Below the pieces are notes generated by a model, which saw nothing but the letters and a program-made list of their open reading frames with translations, ran no database searches and was not told the origin of the DNA. A DNA stretch of 64,000 bases from Excoecaria cochinchinensis (taxonomy: Eukaryota > Streptophyta > Magnoliopsida > Malpighiales > Euphorbiaceae), in NCBI GenBank assembly GCA_947683425.1, contig CANTUQ010000101.1:26249001-26313000 (forward strand), given 5' to 3'. This document shows, in pieces, positions 9,773-21,345 of the stretch (positions are counted from its first letter, which is position 1; every line of letters begins with the position of its first letter). The translations under genes were made by a program, and so were the position numbers.

Positions 9773-11847
9773 TGTAAGCACCACGACCTGAGGCGGTCCG
9801 GATCAGAGATTACCCGATGAGGAATTAATGTCCGAGTCTGTACAAATGGTTAAGATTCGGAGGTTTTAGTCCCCGGCTTTACGAGAAATGGGTTTTTTCG
9901 TCTTTCAAACTGTTAGGGGGGAAAACGGGAAGGTTTTTTTGACCCAAAAAGTATATTTTCTCTTTCAGGTGGTCTGCCCATCTGTCAATGGAAAGCTCAT
10001 CTGTCGCTACGTGTCACCGACGGCTGTAAGCCCATCGGGGGAACACCATTTTCGGGGGGCGCGCAACCGGATTTCCCGGGGCACGCAACCTCTCCGACGC
10101 CCGTCTATCATAGTGGCAGGCCCGTCGGTCAGAGTTGCAGACCTGTCGGTTGAATCCTTGTGTCATTAAGATTCAACCGACGCCCGTTTATGGATCCTTA
10201 CCGCCCATGGCCTGCCCGTCGGTAACCCTGATCTATAAAAGCTTTTATTTCCCACTTAGAAAGGGTTGGAAAGATTGAAAAAGGAGGAAACTCTGTCGAA
10301 ATTGATACCCGTTTTCTCTCTCTTTCAACAAACACAAATTTGAAGGAATTTCTTTTAGTTTAAGGATCAGACCATTAAAAGGAACTAAAATCTAATTAGT
10401 TTCCTCAAAGGTTTTGATTCCAAAGTTCAATCTTTTGAAGGATTAAGAAGGAAATAATCCATTTTCATCATTCTTGACCTTTTATTTTGTCTTCTCATGG
10501 AGCGTGCGGGACTTTAATCGACATCAAAATCTAACCAATAAATATTATCTGAGGGTAAATATTCCGAACTTGTTTTTCTGTGTTATCTCATCTTTATTTT
10601 ATCTCTGTTTCTTTTGCTTTTTGCTTCTATCCTTTTCTATTTGGTTTCTCTTTATCCCTGCTGGTGGTAAAAACCTGTTTTGCATTCGAAAAATGAGTCT
10701 TTCACTGAAAATCTGGAGACAGTGGTGACCGACGGGTCATCCGTTCCACCGACGACCGTCGGTCACCTGACCCACAGACGCCTCCTCCTGAATGACCGAC
10801 GGGGCATGTAGACCCGTCGGTCACTCGGCAATGGCCGTCCCTGGGTTCTGCCTCCACCTTTTCACGCCTTTCTTTCTTTTTTCTTTGTCTTTCTAAAATT
10901 CCAAGTTTTATTTATATTACGTTTTTTGTATAATAACAACCATTATCCTTTTTGTGAGCCTATATGTTCTTCTTGGACTGTTTCTGAGCTTGAGGGGCGA
11001 TCTATCACACTCGGGGGATTTCATCCGGTTTAGTTTCCTAACCTCCTAATCCTTTCGTTTTATTTGTTTATTTATTGATTACTTCGTGTATATGAGTATA
11101 CCCTTTTTGTACCTCGCTAAACATAAAAACTGATAAATGTTTTATATTTAATAAAGTGAGGCCTTCTGTCAAATCAAGGACCCAATGTCCTATCTTTTAT
11201 CCAATAAAATCACAACAAAAATATCATTTTTATAATAAATGCATATGAGGACCAAAGTCCTCAAAGTAAATGACTTCCCATCTTATGTATGTATCTCACT
11301 TTTATAAATGGGAGTTGTATTCCGCTCCTAGTGTTATTGTAATTTATTTGATTCAATGCTTTATTCTCTTATTTATTTATTGCTTTAACACGTGAATAAA
11401 ATGCGCCTTTCAATTCAATTGCATCGTGTGGAGAGGGAGTGAATTAATGAATTTAAAACTTAACCGTAAAATAATCAAGGCAGAAATAGATGAGATGTCC
11501 CAAACCCAACTCTGGTCTTTGGGCTCAAAGAGGCTAGAGGTTCATCCTCCAAGACACCTCTTGTGTCACGAGACTTAGACATTAATCCTAGGCTCCTTTG
11601 GGAGAGAGGTTTACCCTCCAAAACCCCTTTGGTTGGCCCAAAATGGATGATAAGCGCAGTCTTAGGCTCTCCGAGGCGAGAGAAACTTTCTCAATGTTCT
11701 ATTGGGTGGTGACTCCATAAAACCTCTTTGTTGCCCAAAATAGACGCACTCGCAATTCATTGCAAGTTGCCAACGGACCCACAATTGCCTGATCGCCCTC
11801 GAGCGGGCGGTCATGCGGGCGGCCGCGGGGGTCCGGCGCGCGTCACA
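9773..11847 (+). repeat. 3' LTR of Tat element A (about 2.08 kb)
   Basis: The LTR begins TGTAAGCACC right after the polypurine tract and ends CGCGCGTCACA, a terminus shared with element B. A CTATAAAAG box at about 10233 marks the promoter. CCGTCGGT motifs flank it (9960-10225 and 10728-10835). A GAGGGTAAATATT motif (about 10550) is shared with LTRs B and C. GGTGGTGACTCC near 11706 resembles the TGGCGACTCC phrase common in Tat/Ogre LTRs. Sirevirus pol sequence resumes at 11848, so the element inserted there. The 5' LTR is outside the window, so the target duplication (expected GTATC) cannot be checked. Confidence 0.85.
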
Positions 11848-12342
11848 GTATCTAAAGAACACTTCTTTTAATCTCATTGGGTATTCAGATGCTGATTATG
11901 CTGGGTGCAGGATTGATAGAAAAAGTACTTCGGGTGCTTGCCATTTTCTGGGAAATTCGCTAATCACGTGGTCAAGTAAAAAGCAGAATTTTGTGGCATT
12001 ATCTACAGCAGAGGCTGAGTACATAGCAACTGGTGGATGTGTAGCTCAAATTCTTTGGATTAGACAGCAATTAAAAGATTATGGGATAGAATTTGACAAC
12101 ATTCCAATATTCTGTGATAATACAAGTGCTATTAATCTGACAAAGAATCATATTTTGCACTCTAGAACAAAACACATTGAAATAAGGCACCATTTTATTC
12201 GTGATCATGTGCAAAGAGGAGATATTTTGTTGGAATTCATCCCTACTGAAAGTCAGATAGCTGATATTTTTACAAAGCCTCTCAAGGAAGATCGTTTTTG
12301 CCAACTAAGAAGGAAACTAGGTATGGGTATATCAGAATCTTA
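11848..12342 (+). pseudogene. Sirevirus-type Ty1/copia pol, C-terminal RNase H fragment
   Basis: The frame reads through classic copia RNase H blocks: GYSDADYAG, DRKSTSGACHFLG, ALSTAEAEY, FCDNTSAI, RTKHIEIRHHF and QIADIFTKPL, ending near LGMGISES. These, the downstream env-like gene and the LTR style indicate a Sirevirus. The upstream pol is cut off at 11847 by the LTR of element A and should continue left of A, outside the window. No stop occurs within the remaining 165 codons. Confidence 0.9.
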
Positions 12343-12794
12343 AAAATTCTGTTAAGGTACATTTTCTGGACTTATTTCTGAACATTAAAACTGTTTTAAT
12401 CATCATGAAGAAATATCTTGATACAGTTCTCTTTATGACCAAAGATATGTTTTAATTTTTTTCTGACAGTTATTTAACATGATCTAATAGTTTGAGTATT
12501 ACAGTGAACAACGAAGGGTGCAAAGTCTTTTTGATCCTATCATTTGTTGAATTCATTTAAAATTCAAAGGGTAATCTGGTATTTTTGCTCAAAATTCCTC
12601 TCTTCCCGCCTCTCGGTAACTGCAAATTGCAGTTTCCCTATGGGAGTTGTTGATCTGAACACGATGACCATCACGTCCTTTCAACTTCCACTTACTGTAA
12701 GTATCAGTTTTCAAGTTTCTTATTTATTTCTTACTTACTCTCTTCTCTTGTTATTATTTTTTCTCATCAAGAAGAAACCCTATCTACTCTCAAA
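12343..12794 (+). other. Sirevirus spacer between pol and env-like gene
   Basis: About 450 bp of untranslated sequence separates the two Sirevirus genes, with pyrimidine-rich stretches near 12740. A splice acceptor that would allow expression of the env-like gene is plausible here, but I cannot single one out. Confidence 0.5.
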
Positions 12795-13653
12795 ATGGGG
12801 AGATCGAAATCGTTGGCCAAACAACATCCTCGGCGATCACCGTCTCACACTACCTCCATCCCGTCGAAGAAAACTCTCGATGATCAAATCCCTAGCATCA
12901 TTCCTGATTTGCCTCCATCTGTCGAACCCACCATACCTAAATCTTCTTTACCCACTAAATCCCTCTCTCTACTGCCATTCAAAATAATTATTTGGGATGA
13001 GTTTTTGAAAGCCGCCCCTGATGTCGCTCGCTATGTAGAATCGCAAAAGTGGAAGAGATTTTTCTCTTTCCGTCGAAGCTCTTTCTTTCCAGACCTAGTA
13101 AAGGAATTCTATTGCTCGCGATTTGACATTAGTGCTGAAAGTTTCAAGGTTTTGATCAAAGGAAACTCCTACACGGTAACACCTGCTCTCATCGCCAAGG
13201 TATTTTCTATGAATCTCACTGGGTCTATGAGCACTAGAAATGATAGTAGGTTGATTGAGTTTTCTGAGCTTGATAAAGATGCTTTTTTAGCTAAGATTTC
13301 TAGCGATGGCAGTAGGGCATCAAAAAATCCCTTAGCTTCTAACCTTTTGTCCTATTATAAGATATTGTATAAATGTATTAGCCAGTACATTACACCTCGG
13401 GTTGGTAGCATGTCCTACCTTTCGGACTTTGATATTGTCTTTCTCTGGCACTTTTACACTAAAAAGGACTTTAACTTGCCATTCTTGATATTTAATTACA
13501 TGGCAACCCATTCTGCTGATGAAAAGAAACCTTATGGCATGATTCTTACCCGTTTGTTTGAGTATTGGAAGCTGGTCTCTGAAAACTCGAAGGGGGAATC
13601 CTTCAAACTTGAAAAGGTGAATTTTGTATTTTACAAAGAAACTGGAAAGAAGG
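12795..13653 (+). CDS. Sirevirus env-like gene, N-terminal part (split by copia insertion)
   Basis: The ORF begins MGRSKSLAKQHPRR after the Sirevirus pol. It contains the plant-transposon-protein region typical of Sirevirus env-like ORFs (KWKRFFSFRRSSFFPDLVKEFY; VTPALIAKVF; FDIVFLWHFYTKKDF). It is interrupted after base 13653 by the copia LTR, which starts at 13654. The 5-bp target copy GAAGG is at 13649-13653. The remaining part resumes in the same frame at 28614, so no stop or frameshift separates the halves apart from the insertion itself. The 'envelope' name is historical; no clear signal peptide or membrane segment is visible in this half. Role unknown. Confidence 0.8.
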
Positions 13654-15275
13654 TGTTGGGTTTCAACGGATTAATACAACATCAAACGCAGCGGAATAAA
13701 ATTGAAACCCGAAACAGGATCCAAGTATTTTCGATTGATTCAAAAGGAAGAGATTAAAATTACTAACCTTTAGAATGAAATTAGCTCCTTTAATCCGGAC
13801 TGAAGACGCTGCCTTTAACACGAACGTCCTCTATCGGTATCCACACACACGAACAAATGAACAGAAGACGCAGGGGTGCTAGCTCCCTTGAATGCGAATG
13901 GATTTTAATTTTCTTTCTTTCTCAAAGAAGAATGGTGGCTTTGTTTTCTTTTCTTTCTTTCTCAAAGAAGAACGATGGCTGTATTTTCTTTTCTTTCTTA
14001 CTCTCTAATAATAAAGAATGCAGCCACTCTAATCCTTTTCTACGTTAGAACGTGATTAGTGTTTTATTTAGGGTTAAACTCTTTATTAACATATATCCCA
14101 TATATAACTGTATATATATTTCAAATCCTTTTCCTCTTAGGAAAAGATAAATGAGGATATTTTCTCTTAATTCAAAATTAAGATATAATATACATATATT
14201 TATATATATATATTTATTTATTTATTTATTTATTATTCAAAATAATAAGAAATAATATATTAATACATATTATTATCTCATATTCAAAATAAGAGATATT
14301 TATATGTATAAATATATATATATAAATATGTAATTTCGAAATTAAATATAAATACCTATATTTATATTTTATTCCGAAATAACCCAATAAAATCCATTAT
14401 GTTCATTTTGCTCTTGGTGTGTGACCCAATAGGTTTATATTATGTTGGCAGTGGGCCTAATCCCATGATAAGCCCATAAGTCATAATTGGTCTCTAGCAA
14501 GACATTATGACTACCCAAATAATATAAATATCGTTAGTCCGATTTTAACCTAACAATAGAACATGTTATTATCCTTTTGTCACACGATATCTTGTTCGAA
14601 CATAAGTCATGGTCCATGTCAAACTTAAATTGTTCAAACATATAATTTCTCGATCACTAAGCAGACTGATAAATTCAAATGACATTGATGACACTATCAA
14701 TTCATTCGAGCATGGCCATGCATTTTACAGTCCTACTTATCGAGGGGCCCAATAGATATCTCTCTCATTAGAGAGGGACAAATTCCATCTTGATTATTCA
14801 CTTTCCTCCGCATAATTCTCATTATGTCCAATCATAAACTTTATAATTATCCGATTAAAGATAATATTTGATTATGTCAAAACATAATGATCCTTATGTA
14901 GGAAACTATGATAACCTCAGGTCAAAGGATTCAATAACATATCTATTATAAGATCACTTATGACACTATCCCATGAAGTGATCTTATAGTGGGTCTATCC
15001 AGTACTTTGTTCTCTAGCAAGTACCTATAGATTTGATTTATATCAACATATATAATCATCCCATGATTATCAATGCAAATCTATACTAGTCTTAATTTAT
15101 CTTTATGCCCTTTATTGATAAATGACTAGGGACAACATGAATAACATTGTTATTCATAAACATTACAATAATGTAACATGCCAATAATATCAATGTGAAG
15201 AAAACCATTATATAAATGAAAATGTAATGATTACATCAAGGTCCAAATGTTTGGCCTAAGGCATAACCACTAACA
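13654..15275 (-). repeat. 3' LTR of copia element
   Basis: This 1,622-bp terminal repeat matches the one at 26995-28608 almost completely. It is AT-rich, with TA and TTTA microsatellites at about 14190-14235 (one site of length difference). The small ORF at 13857-14048 that also occurs in the other LTR is simply repeat sequence. Confidence 0.95.
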
Positions 15276-15289
15276 ATTTTTCGCTTGCA

Positions 15290-18200
15290 CTAAGCCCAAT
15301 CATACATATATCTAATACCCATTGACCTAGTATGTCCATCATGTTTGGCTTGTGGGAGAGCTTTGGTAAGTGGATCGGCGATGTTATCATCAGTAGGTAC
15401 TCTGCATATCTTGACGTCTCCTCTCTCAATTATTTCTCGAATGAGGTGAAAATGCCTGAGTATATGTTTTGATCTCTGGTGAGATCTAGGCTCTTTAGCC
15501 TGTGCAATAGCACCATTGTTGTCACAATAAAGATCAACTGGGTTGCTGATACTAGGTACTACTCCCAATTCAGCAATGAACTTCTTGATCCATACTGCTT
15601 CTTTGGCTGTATCTGATGCTGCTATATACTCAGCTTCTGTTGTAGAATCAGCGACAGTGCTTTGTTTAGAACTTTTCCAGCTTACAACACCTCCATTTAA
15701 TACAAATACATATCCTAACTGCGATCTAAAGTCATCTTTGTCAGATTGGAAGCCTGCATCTGTATAACCATTTATTACTAGCTCATCTTCCAATCCTCCA
15801 TATATTAAGAATGCATCCTTAGTTCTTCTTAAGTACTTAAGGATATTCTTAACTGCTGTCCAGTGACTTTCACCGGGATCTGACTGGTATCTGCTCGTCA
15901 TGCTCAAAGCGTACGAAACATCTGGTCGAGTGCATAACATGGCATACATGATTGATCCTATAGCCGAAGCATAAGGAATCATACTCATGCGATCTCGCTC
16001 ATCAGATGTCATTGGACATTGAGTCTTGCTAAGAGTAATGCCATGAGACATTGGCAAAAATCCTCTTTTGGAATTTTGCATACTGAATCTATTTAGCACC
16101 TTATCTATATAAGTGCTTTGACTCAGACCAATTATCCTTTTAGATCTATCCCTGTAGATCTTAATCCCAAGGATATAAGCAGCTTCGCCCAAATCTTTCA
16201 TTGAAAAAGATTTCCCTAACCATTCTTTTGTCTTTTGCATGATAGGGATGTCATTTCCAATGAGTAATATGTCATCGACATATAACACAAGAAACATAAC
16301 AACGCGCCCACTAACCTTCTTGTACACACAAGGTTCATCCTCATTTTTGATAAACCCAAACTCTTTGACTGTTTCATCAAAATGAAGATTCCAGCTCCGA
16401 GAAGCTTGCTTCAATCCATAAATGGATCGTTGCAGCTTACATACCTTCTTAGAATTCTCAGGATGGACAAAACCCTCAGGTTGTGTCATGTACACATCCT
16501 CAAGTAAGTTTCCATTAAGAAACGCTATTTTGACATCCATTTGCCATATCTCATAGTCATAATACACAGCAATGGCAATAAGAATTCTTATAGACTTAAG
16601 CATTGCAACTGGTGAAAAGGTTTCATCATAGTCAATACCATGAGTTTGTTTGAATCCTTTTGCAACAAGTCTTGCTTTAAAGGTATTTACTTTGCCATCC
16701 ATGTCGGTTTTATTTTTGAAAACCCATTTGCACCCAATGGTTTTAATTCCTTCAGGTGGATCAATCAAGTTCCAAACTTGATTATCATACATGGATTGCA
16801 TCTCAGATTTCATGGCTTCTAGCCATTTCTGAGATTCCGGACCTGACACGGCATCTTGATAGGTAGTAGGCTCATCTTGATCCATGAGCATTACTTCACG
16901 ACTATCTGTCATGAGAAATCCATATCTCTCGGGTTGAAGTCGTGTCCTATCAGATCTACGTGGTACTTGTGTAACAGGTACAGGTTCCACAACAGGTTAT
17001 GAAACTTGTTGAGTTTCCACCAATGGTTCAATGTTTTCTTGTGGTTCTTGAATTTCTTCAAGTTGTACTTTACTCCCACTGGTTCTTTTAGAAATGAATT
17101 CTTTTTCTAGAAAGACACCATTTCGAGCAACAAACACTTTGTTCTCAGAGGGATTATAAAAGTAATATCCTTTAGTTTCCTTAGGATATCCCACAAAAAG
17201 ACATTTATCAGATTTTGGGGCTAATTTATCCGAGACTTGTCGTTTGACGTAAGCCTCACAGCCCCAAATCTTTAGAAAAGACAAATTAGGAATTTTCCCA
17301 GTCCATATCTCATATGGTGTCTTTTCAACAGCTTTAGATGGAACTCGATTCAAAGTGAATGCGGCTGTTTCTAATGCATAACCCCAAAAGGATAATGGAA
17401 GATCTGTTTGACTCATCATAGATCGAACCATATCTAATAAAGTTCGATTCCTCCTTTCAGATACACCATTACATTGTGGTGTTCCTGACGGAGTTAATTG
17501 TGAAACAATTCCACAATCTCTTAGATGATTATCAAACTCTTGCCTCAAATATTCACCACCTCGATCAGATCGAAGTGCTTTAATAGTTTTACCAAGTTAA
17601 TTTTGTACTTCATTTTGAAAGGTTCTAAACATTTCAAATGATTCATGTTTATGTTTCATTAGATAGACATACCCATATCTACTGAAATCATCAGTGAATG
17701 TAATGAAGTACTGAAATCCTCCCCTGGCATTTATGCTTAATGGGCCACATACATCAGAATGTACAAGGCCTAATAAGTCAGTGGCCCTTTCACTATGTCC
17801 AGTAAAAGGATTCTTTGTCATCTTGCCTAATAAACAAGATTCGCAATTTTCAAATGATTCAAAATCAAATGATTGCAAAAGTCCATCAGAATGGAGTTTA
17901 GCTATGCGTTTCTCATTTATATGGCCAAGGCGGCAATGCCATAAATATGTTGAATTTAAATCATTTGGTTTGGATTTCTTTGTAGTTATGTTATAAATAT
18001 CAGGATTATTGGATGTTTCTAGGTTTAGGACATAAAGCCCACAATATGAATCAGCAATACCATAAAGCATATCATCATAATAAATAGAACATTTCGTATT
18101 CTTAATAAGAAAAGAAAAACCTTCATCATCCAAACTTGAAACTGAAATAATATTCCTACTCAAACTAGGAACATAATAGCAATTGTTCAAAACTAATAAA

Positions 18201-19252
18201 AGCCCATTGGGCAAAGTTAACTCATAAGATCCCACAGCTAGAGCAGCAACCTTTGCTCCATTTCCAACTCGTAGGTCCACTTCACCCTTTTTCAGCTGCC
18301 TACTCCTTTTGAGTCCCTGCACATTTGTACAAATGTGAGATCCACATCCAGTATCTAATACCCAGGAATTAGAAGTAGATAAGTTAATTTCTTTAACATA
18401 AATACCTGAAGAAGTAGGCTCACCACTCTTCTTCTTTTTTAATTCTTCCAAGTAAAGCTTGCAATTCCTCTTCCAATGACCAGGTTCATTGCAGTGGAAG
18501 CAAACTCCTTCCTTTGGAGGTTTAACCTTGGGCTTGGGTTTGGGCTTAGGTTTACCACCAACTTTTGCCTTAGCCTTAGCCTTACCCTTGACTTTCATGC
18601 CTTTCCCTTTGTTGACCATCAGAACATGGCCAGGCTTTTTGCTTATGCTTTGCTTAGCTGTTTTGAGCATGGTATGCAGTTCAGCTATTGATTTCTCCAT
18701 ATTATTCATGTTGTAGTTCATGACAAAATGGTCATAACTATCAGGCAATGAATTAAGGATCAAATCCGTTGCCAGTTCCAAACTGAGGGGAAATCCAAGC
18801 CTCTCAAGGTGATCAATGTAGCCCTTCATTTTCAAAACATGAGAGCTAACTGAAGCACCTTTAGCCATTTTGCAAGAATGCAAAGCTTTGGTAGTCTCAT
18901 ACCTTTCTTGCCTAGCCTGCTATTGAAAGGTTTGCTTGAGATGAGTACTCAACTCATAAGCCTCCATGTTTTCCAGATGCTTCTGAAGCTCTGGGGCCAT
19001 GGTAGCTAACATTAGACAGCCAACATCCACAGAATCATCAACATGTTTCTTGAATTTCTCTTTGACTGCCCTTGTGGCATCAGCAGGTGGCTCATTGGGA
19101 ATAGGCTCATCCAGCACATACAATTTCCTTTCTTGCTTAAGGACAATCCTTAAGTTTCTGAACCAGTCAAGGAAGTTTGTGCCAGTTTCTTTAAGTTTGT
19201 CCTTCTCAAGAACAGATCGCAGTGACATAGCAGAAGTGTTATTTGATGCCAT
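15290..19252 (-). pseudogene. Copia gag-pol polyprotein with three in-frame stops
   Basis: The single frame of about 1,320 codons starts at ATG 19252 (MASNNTSAMSLRSV). In order: gag (FLDWFRNLRIVLKQERKLYVLD-type core), a Lys/Pro-rich tract, a CCHC knuckle (CFHCNEPGHWKRNC, about 18502-18461), protease (VLDTGCGSH, about 18345), pre-integrase and integrase (WHCRLGH; HSDVCGPL; SDRGGEY), RT (YVDDILL, near 16270) and RNase H (GYTDAGFQSD; STTEAEYIAASDT; CDNNGA). Stops at about 18920 (TAG), 17597 (TAA) and 16997 (TAA) keep the frame, so the copy is inactive through point changes only. The general type is TNT1-like copia; I do not assign a lineage. Confidence 0.92.
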
Positions 19253-20925
19253 TAATCTACAAACATGCAAGATAAATTATATTAGTACCAATTTCATTTT
19301 AGGTTTTCTTATAAACTCCCACTAAAATAGTAACCATCATTAATAATTACAATAATTATAATAATTTAGTGGGCTAAGATCCATATTTCACTTAACTCTA
19401 AGTCAGCTTTGGCATGACGCTTATAGTTAAGTTATTTAGGTAGGTAGCTCATTTACCAATTATATATTATATAACTCTTAGATCATTTATGGGATTTTGA
19501 CATCATATATCCCGGCATGTTATAATCCCATCTTATGCCCTTAGGCCCAAAACCGTTTTGATAGCCTAATTAAGTCTAACCATTTTAAACATATGAGTAG
19601 CACCATTACCCATCTTGCCTTACTAGGATAACCTAATGCACTTCGCTTTGGCAGAACCCACATTTCGGTGATCTTAGTCTTGACAAGTGTTTTAATAATG
19701 GGTGGCATATGACTTAAAATTATGGTGAGGGATTTATTTTTAACTTATGATGTCTAATTATTTATATACATCATGCATCAATTCATACATGCCATCTCAT
19801 ACACATATATAAACATTCATCGCATCACATACTAAAAACATATGCATAATATATATAAAACCGTGTCATAGCATGGCCAAATCTATATTGATCCTCATAA
19901 GCCAATATGAAGATCAAAGGTCAATCCTAGGTGTGAAAAAATGGACTTGATCAAAATCTTCCATCTTGCACCTCCATCGCCATGGGTTTGGATTGATCTC
20001 CATTGTTGCTCTTCGTCTTCATTACAATAATAATACAAAGATATTTTTACTACAACTATTGAATAAAATAAAGATTACAACAAATTAACGACACGCAGGT
20101 CGTATTTAAAAAATTACAAACCCTTAAAAAGATAAAATAAAATTCATCCACAAAAGGTTCAATTAGCCATGCTATGCACCATGCAAAGACATCATACATA
20201 AACATAATAAATCATATTTATTTCATATCATGCATAATATACCTTATTTCATAAATTGATATATTAAAATTACCGAGTGATAATTATGAACGACATATAA
20301 GGCGCTACGAAGAGGTAGCACGGCTGCCCCACTGGCTGGTCAGCGGGCTGGGTTAAGGGGCAGCGCCCCGCGAAACTTTTTAATATTGTCAATCATATTA
20401 ACAATTTTCTGCCCAAAAAACCCTATTCTGTATGTATGAGAAAACAATTCTGTTGATCATATCAGCCATCGTTTAATCATGTTAAACAATTTAATATATA
20501 CAGAATACCATCAATAAATAATTATCCAATAATCATTTAAAAGAAGCTACGTAAATCGATGCACGGGAGCACGACTACATTAGTCGTGCTTGAGCAAAAT
20601 AGCACGGGTCGTGCTCATGAGCACGAGTCGTGCTTACAAGCACGGCAGAACAGGAATTGCAAGAATTCCTTATGTGAGCATGAGTCGGACACATGAACAC
20701 GACTCGTGCTCTAATGTCCTACTCGTGCTCTAATGTCCTACTGTGCTCATGAACGATTTCATGAACTCTGTCTTCTGTAATATCGTAAAATTAAACGATT
20801 TTTGATCCCATCAGTAATCGTTTAACAGACATAGAGTAGGATCATTAAAATTTCGTATTAAACACTTTAATTACACAAGTTAATCGCATTAACATAATCG
20901 ATTATCACATAATTGAATCGTAGCC
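19253..20925 (-). other. Copia 5' leader (proximal part), with palindromic stem array
   Basis: This untranslated leader lies between gag and the nested CACTA and is AT-rich. At 20568-20715 it holds stems built on GCACGA/TCGTGC: a perfect 10-bp stem with CAT loop (20568-20590), a 14-bp palindrome GTGCTCATGAGCAC (20611-20624), and AGCACGAGTCGTGCT (20620-20634). Location in the leader suggests RNA structure for dimerisation or packaging; that is inference. Confidence 0.65.
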
Positions 20926-20944
20926 CACTACAAGAAAAACAACA

Positions 20945-21140
20945 TTTCCCGACGGAAATTACCGACGGAAAATGTGTAATTTCCGTCGGGAAATGTGAAT
21001 GCCGATGGAAAATGATTCCGTCGGCATAAAATCCGTAGGGAAATTTGCCGACGGAAAAATTTCCGTCGGTAAAAATTACCGACGGAAATTGTGTTTCCGT
21101 CGGTAAATTACCGACGGAAATTGTTTTCCGTCGGTAATTT
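20945..21140. repeat. CACTA subterminal repeats, left end
   Basis: Multiple copies of ACCGACGGAAA and its complement TTTCCGTCGGT in both orientations occupy about 200 bp. Such motif clusters are the usual binding sites of the TNPA-type protein in CACTA elements. The right end uses AGCGACGG instead. Confidence 0.85.
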
Positions 21141-21345
21141 TAAAGAAAATTTGAATATTATTTTTTTGTATTTTATTTTTATGTAAATATAACCTGTTAA
21201 AACTAATTGCAAAATAATGAAAAAAATCATAATAATATCTAAATTTCAATATCCAATAATATTCGAATTTAATAATTGTGCTAATTATAAAGTTAGTAAT
21301 TAGTTAACAACATAATATCCATGTATGTGTAATACAAAATGAGAA

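Noticed and set aside
13857..14048. 63-residue ORF present in identical form at 27198-27389
   Set aside because: It lies within the two copia LTRs; identity reflects LTR duplication, not a conserved gene.
15543..15767. Plus-strand ORFs across the copia, Athila and Tat pol genes
   Set aside because: They are shadows of the minus-strand polyproteins without own domains.
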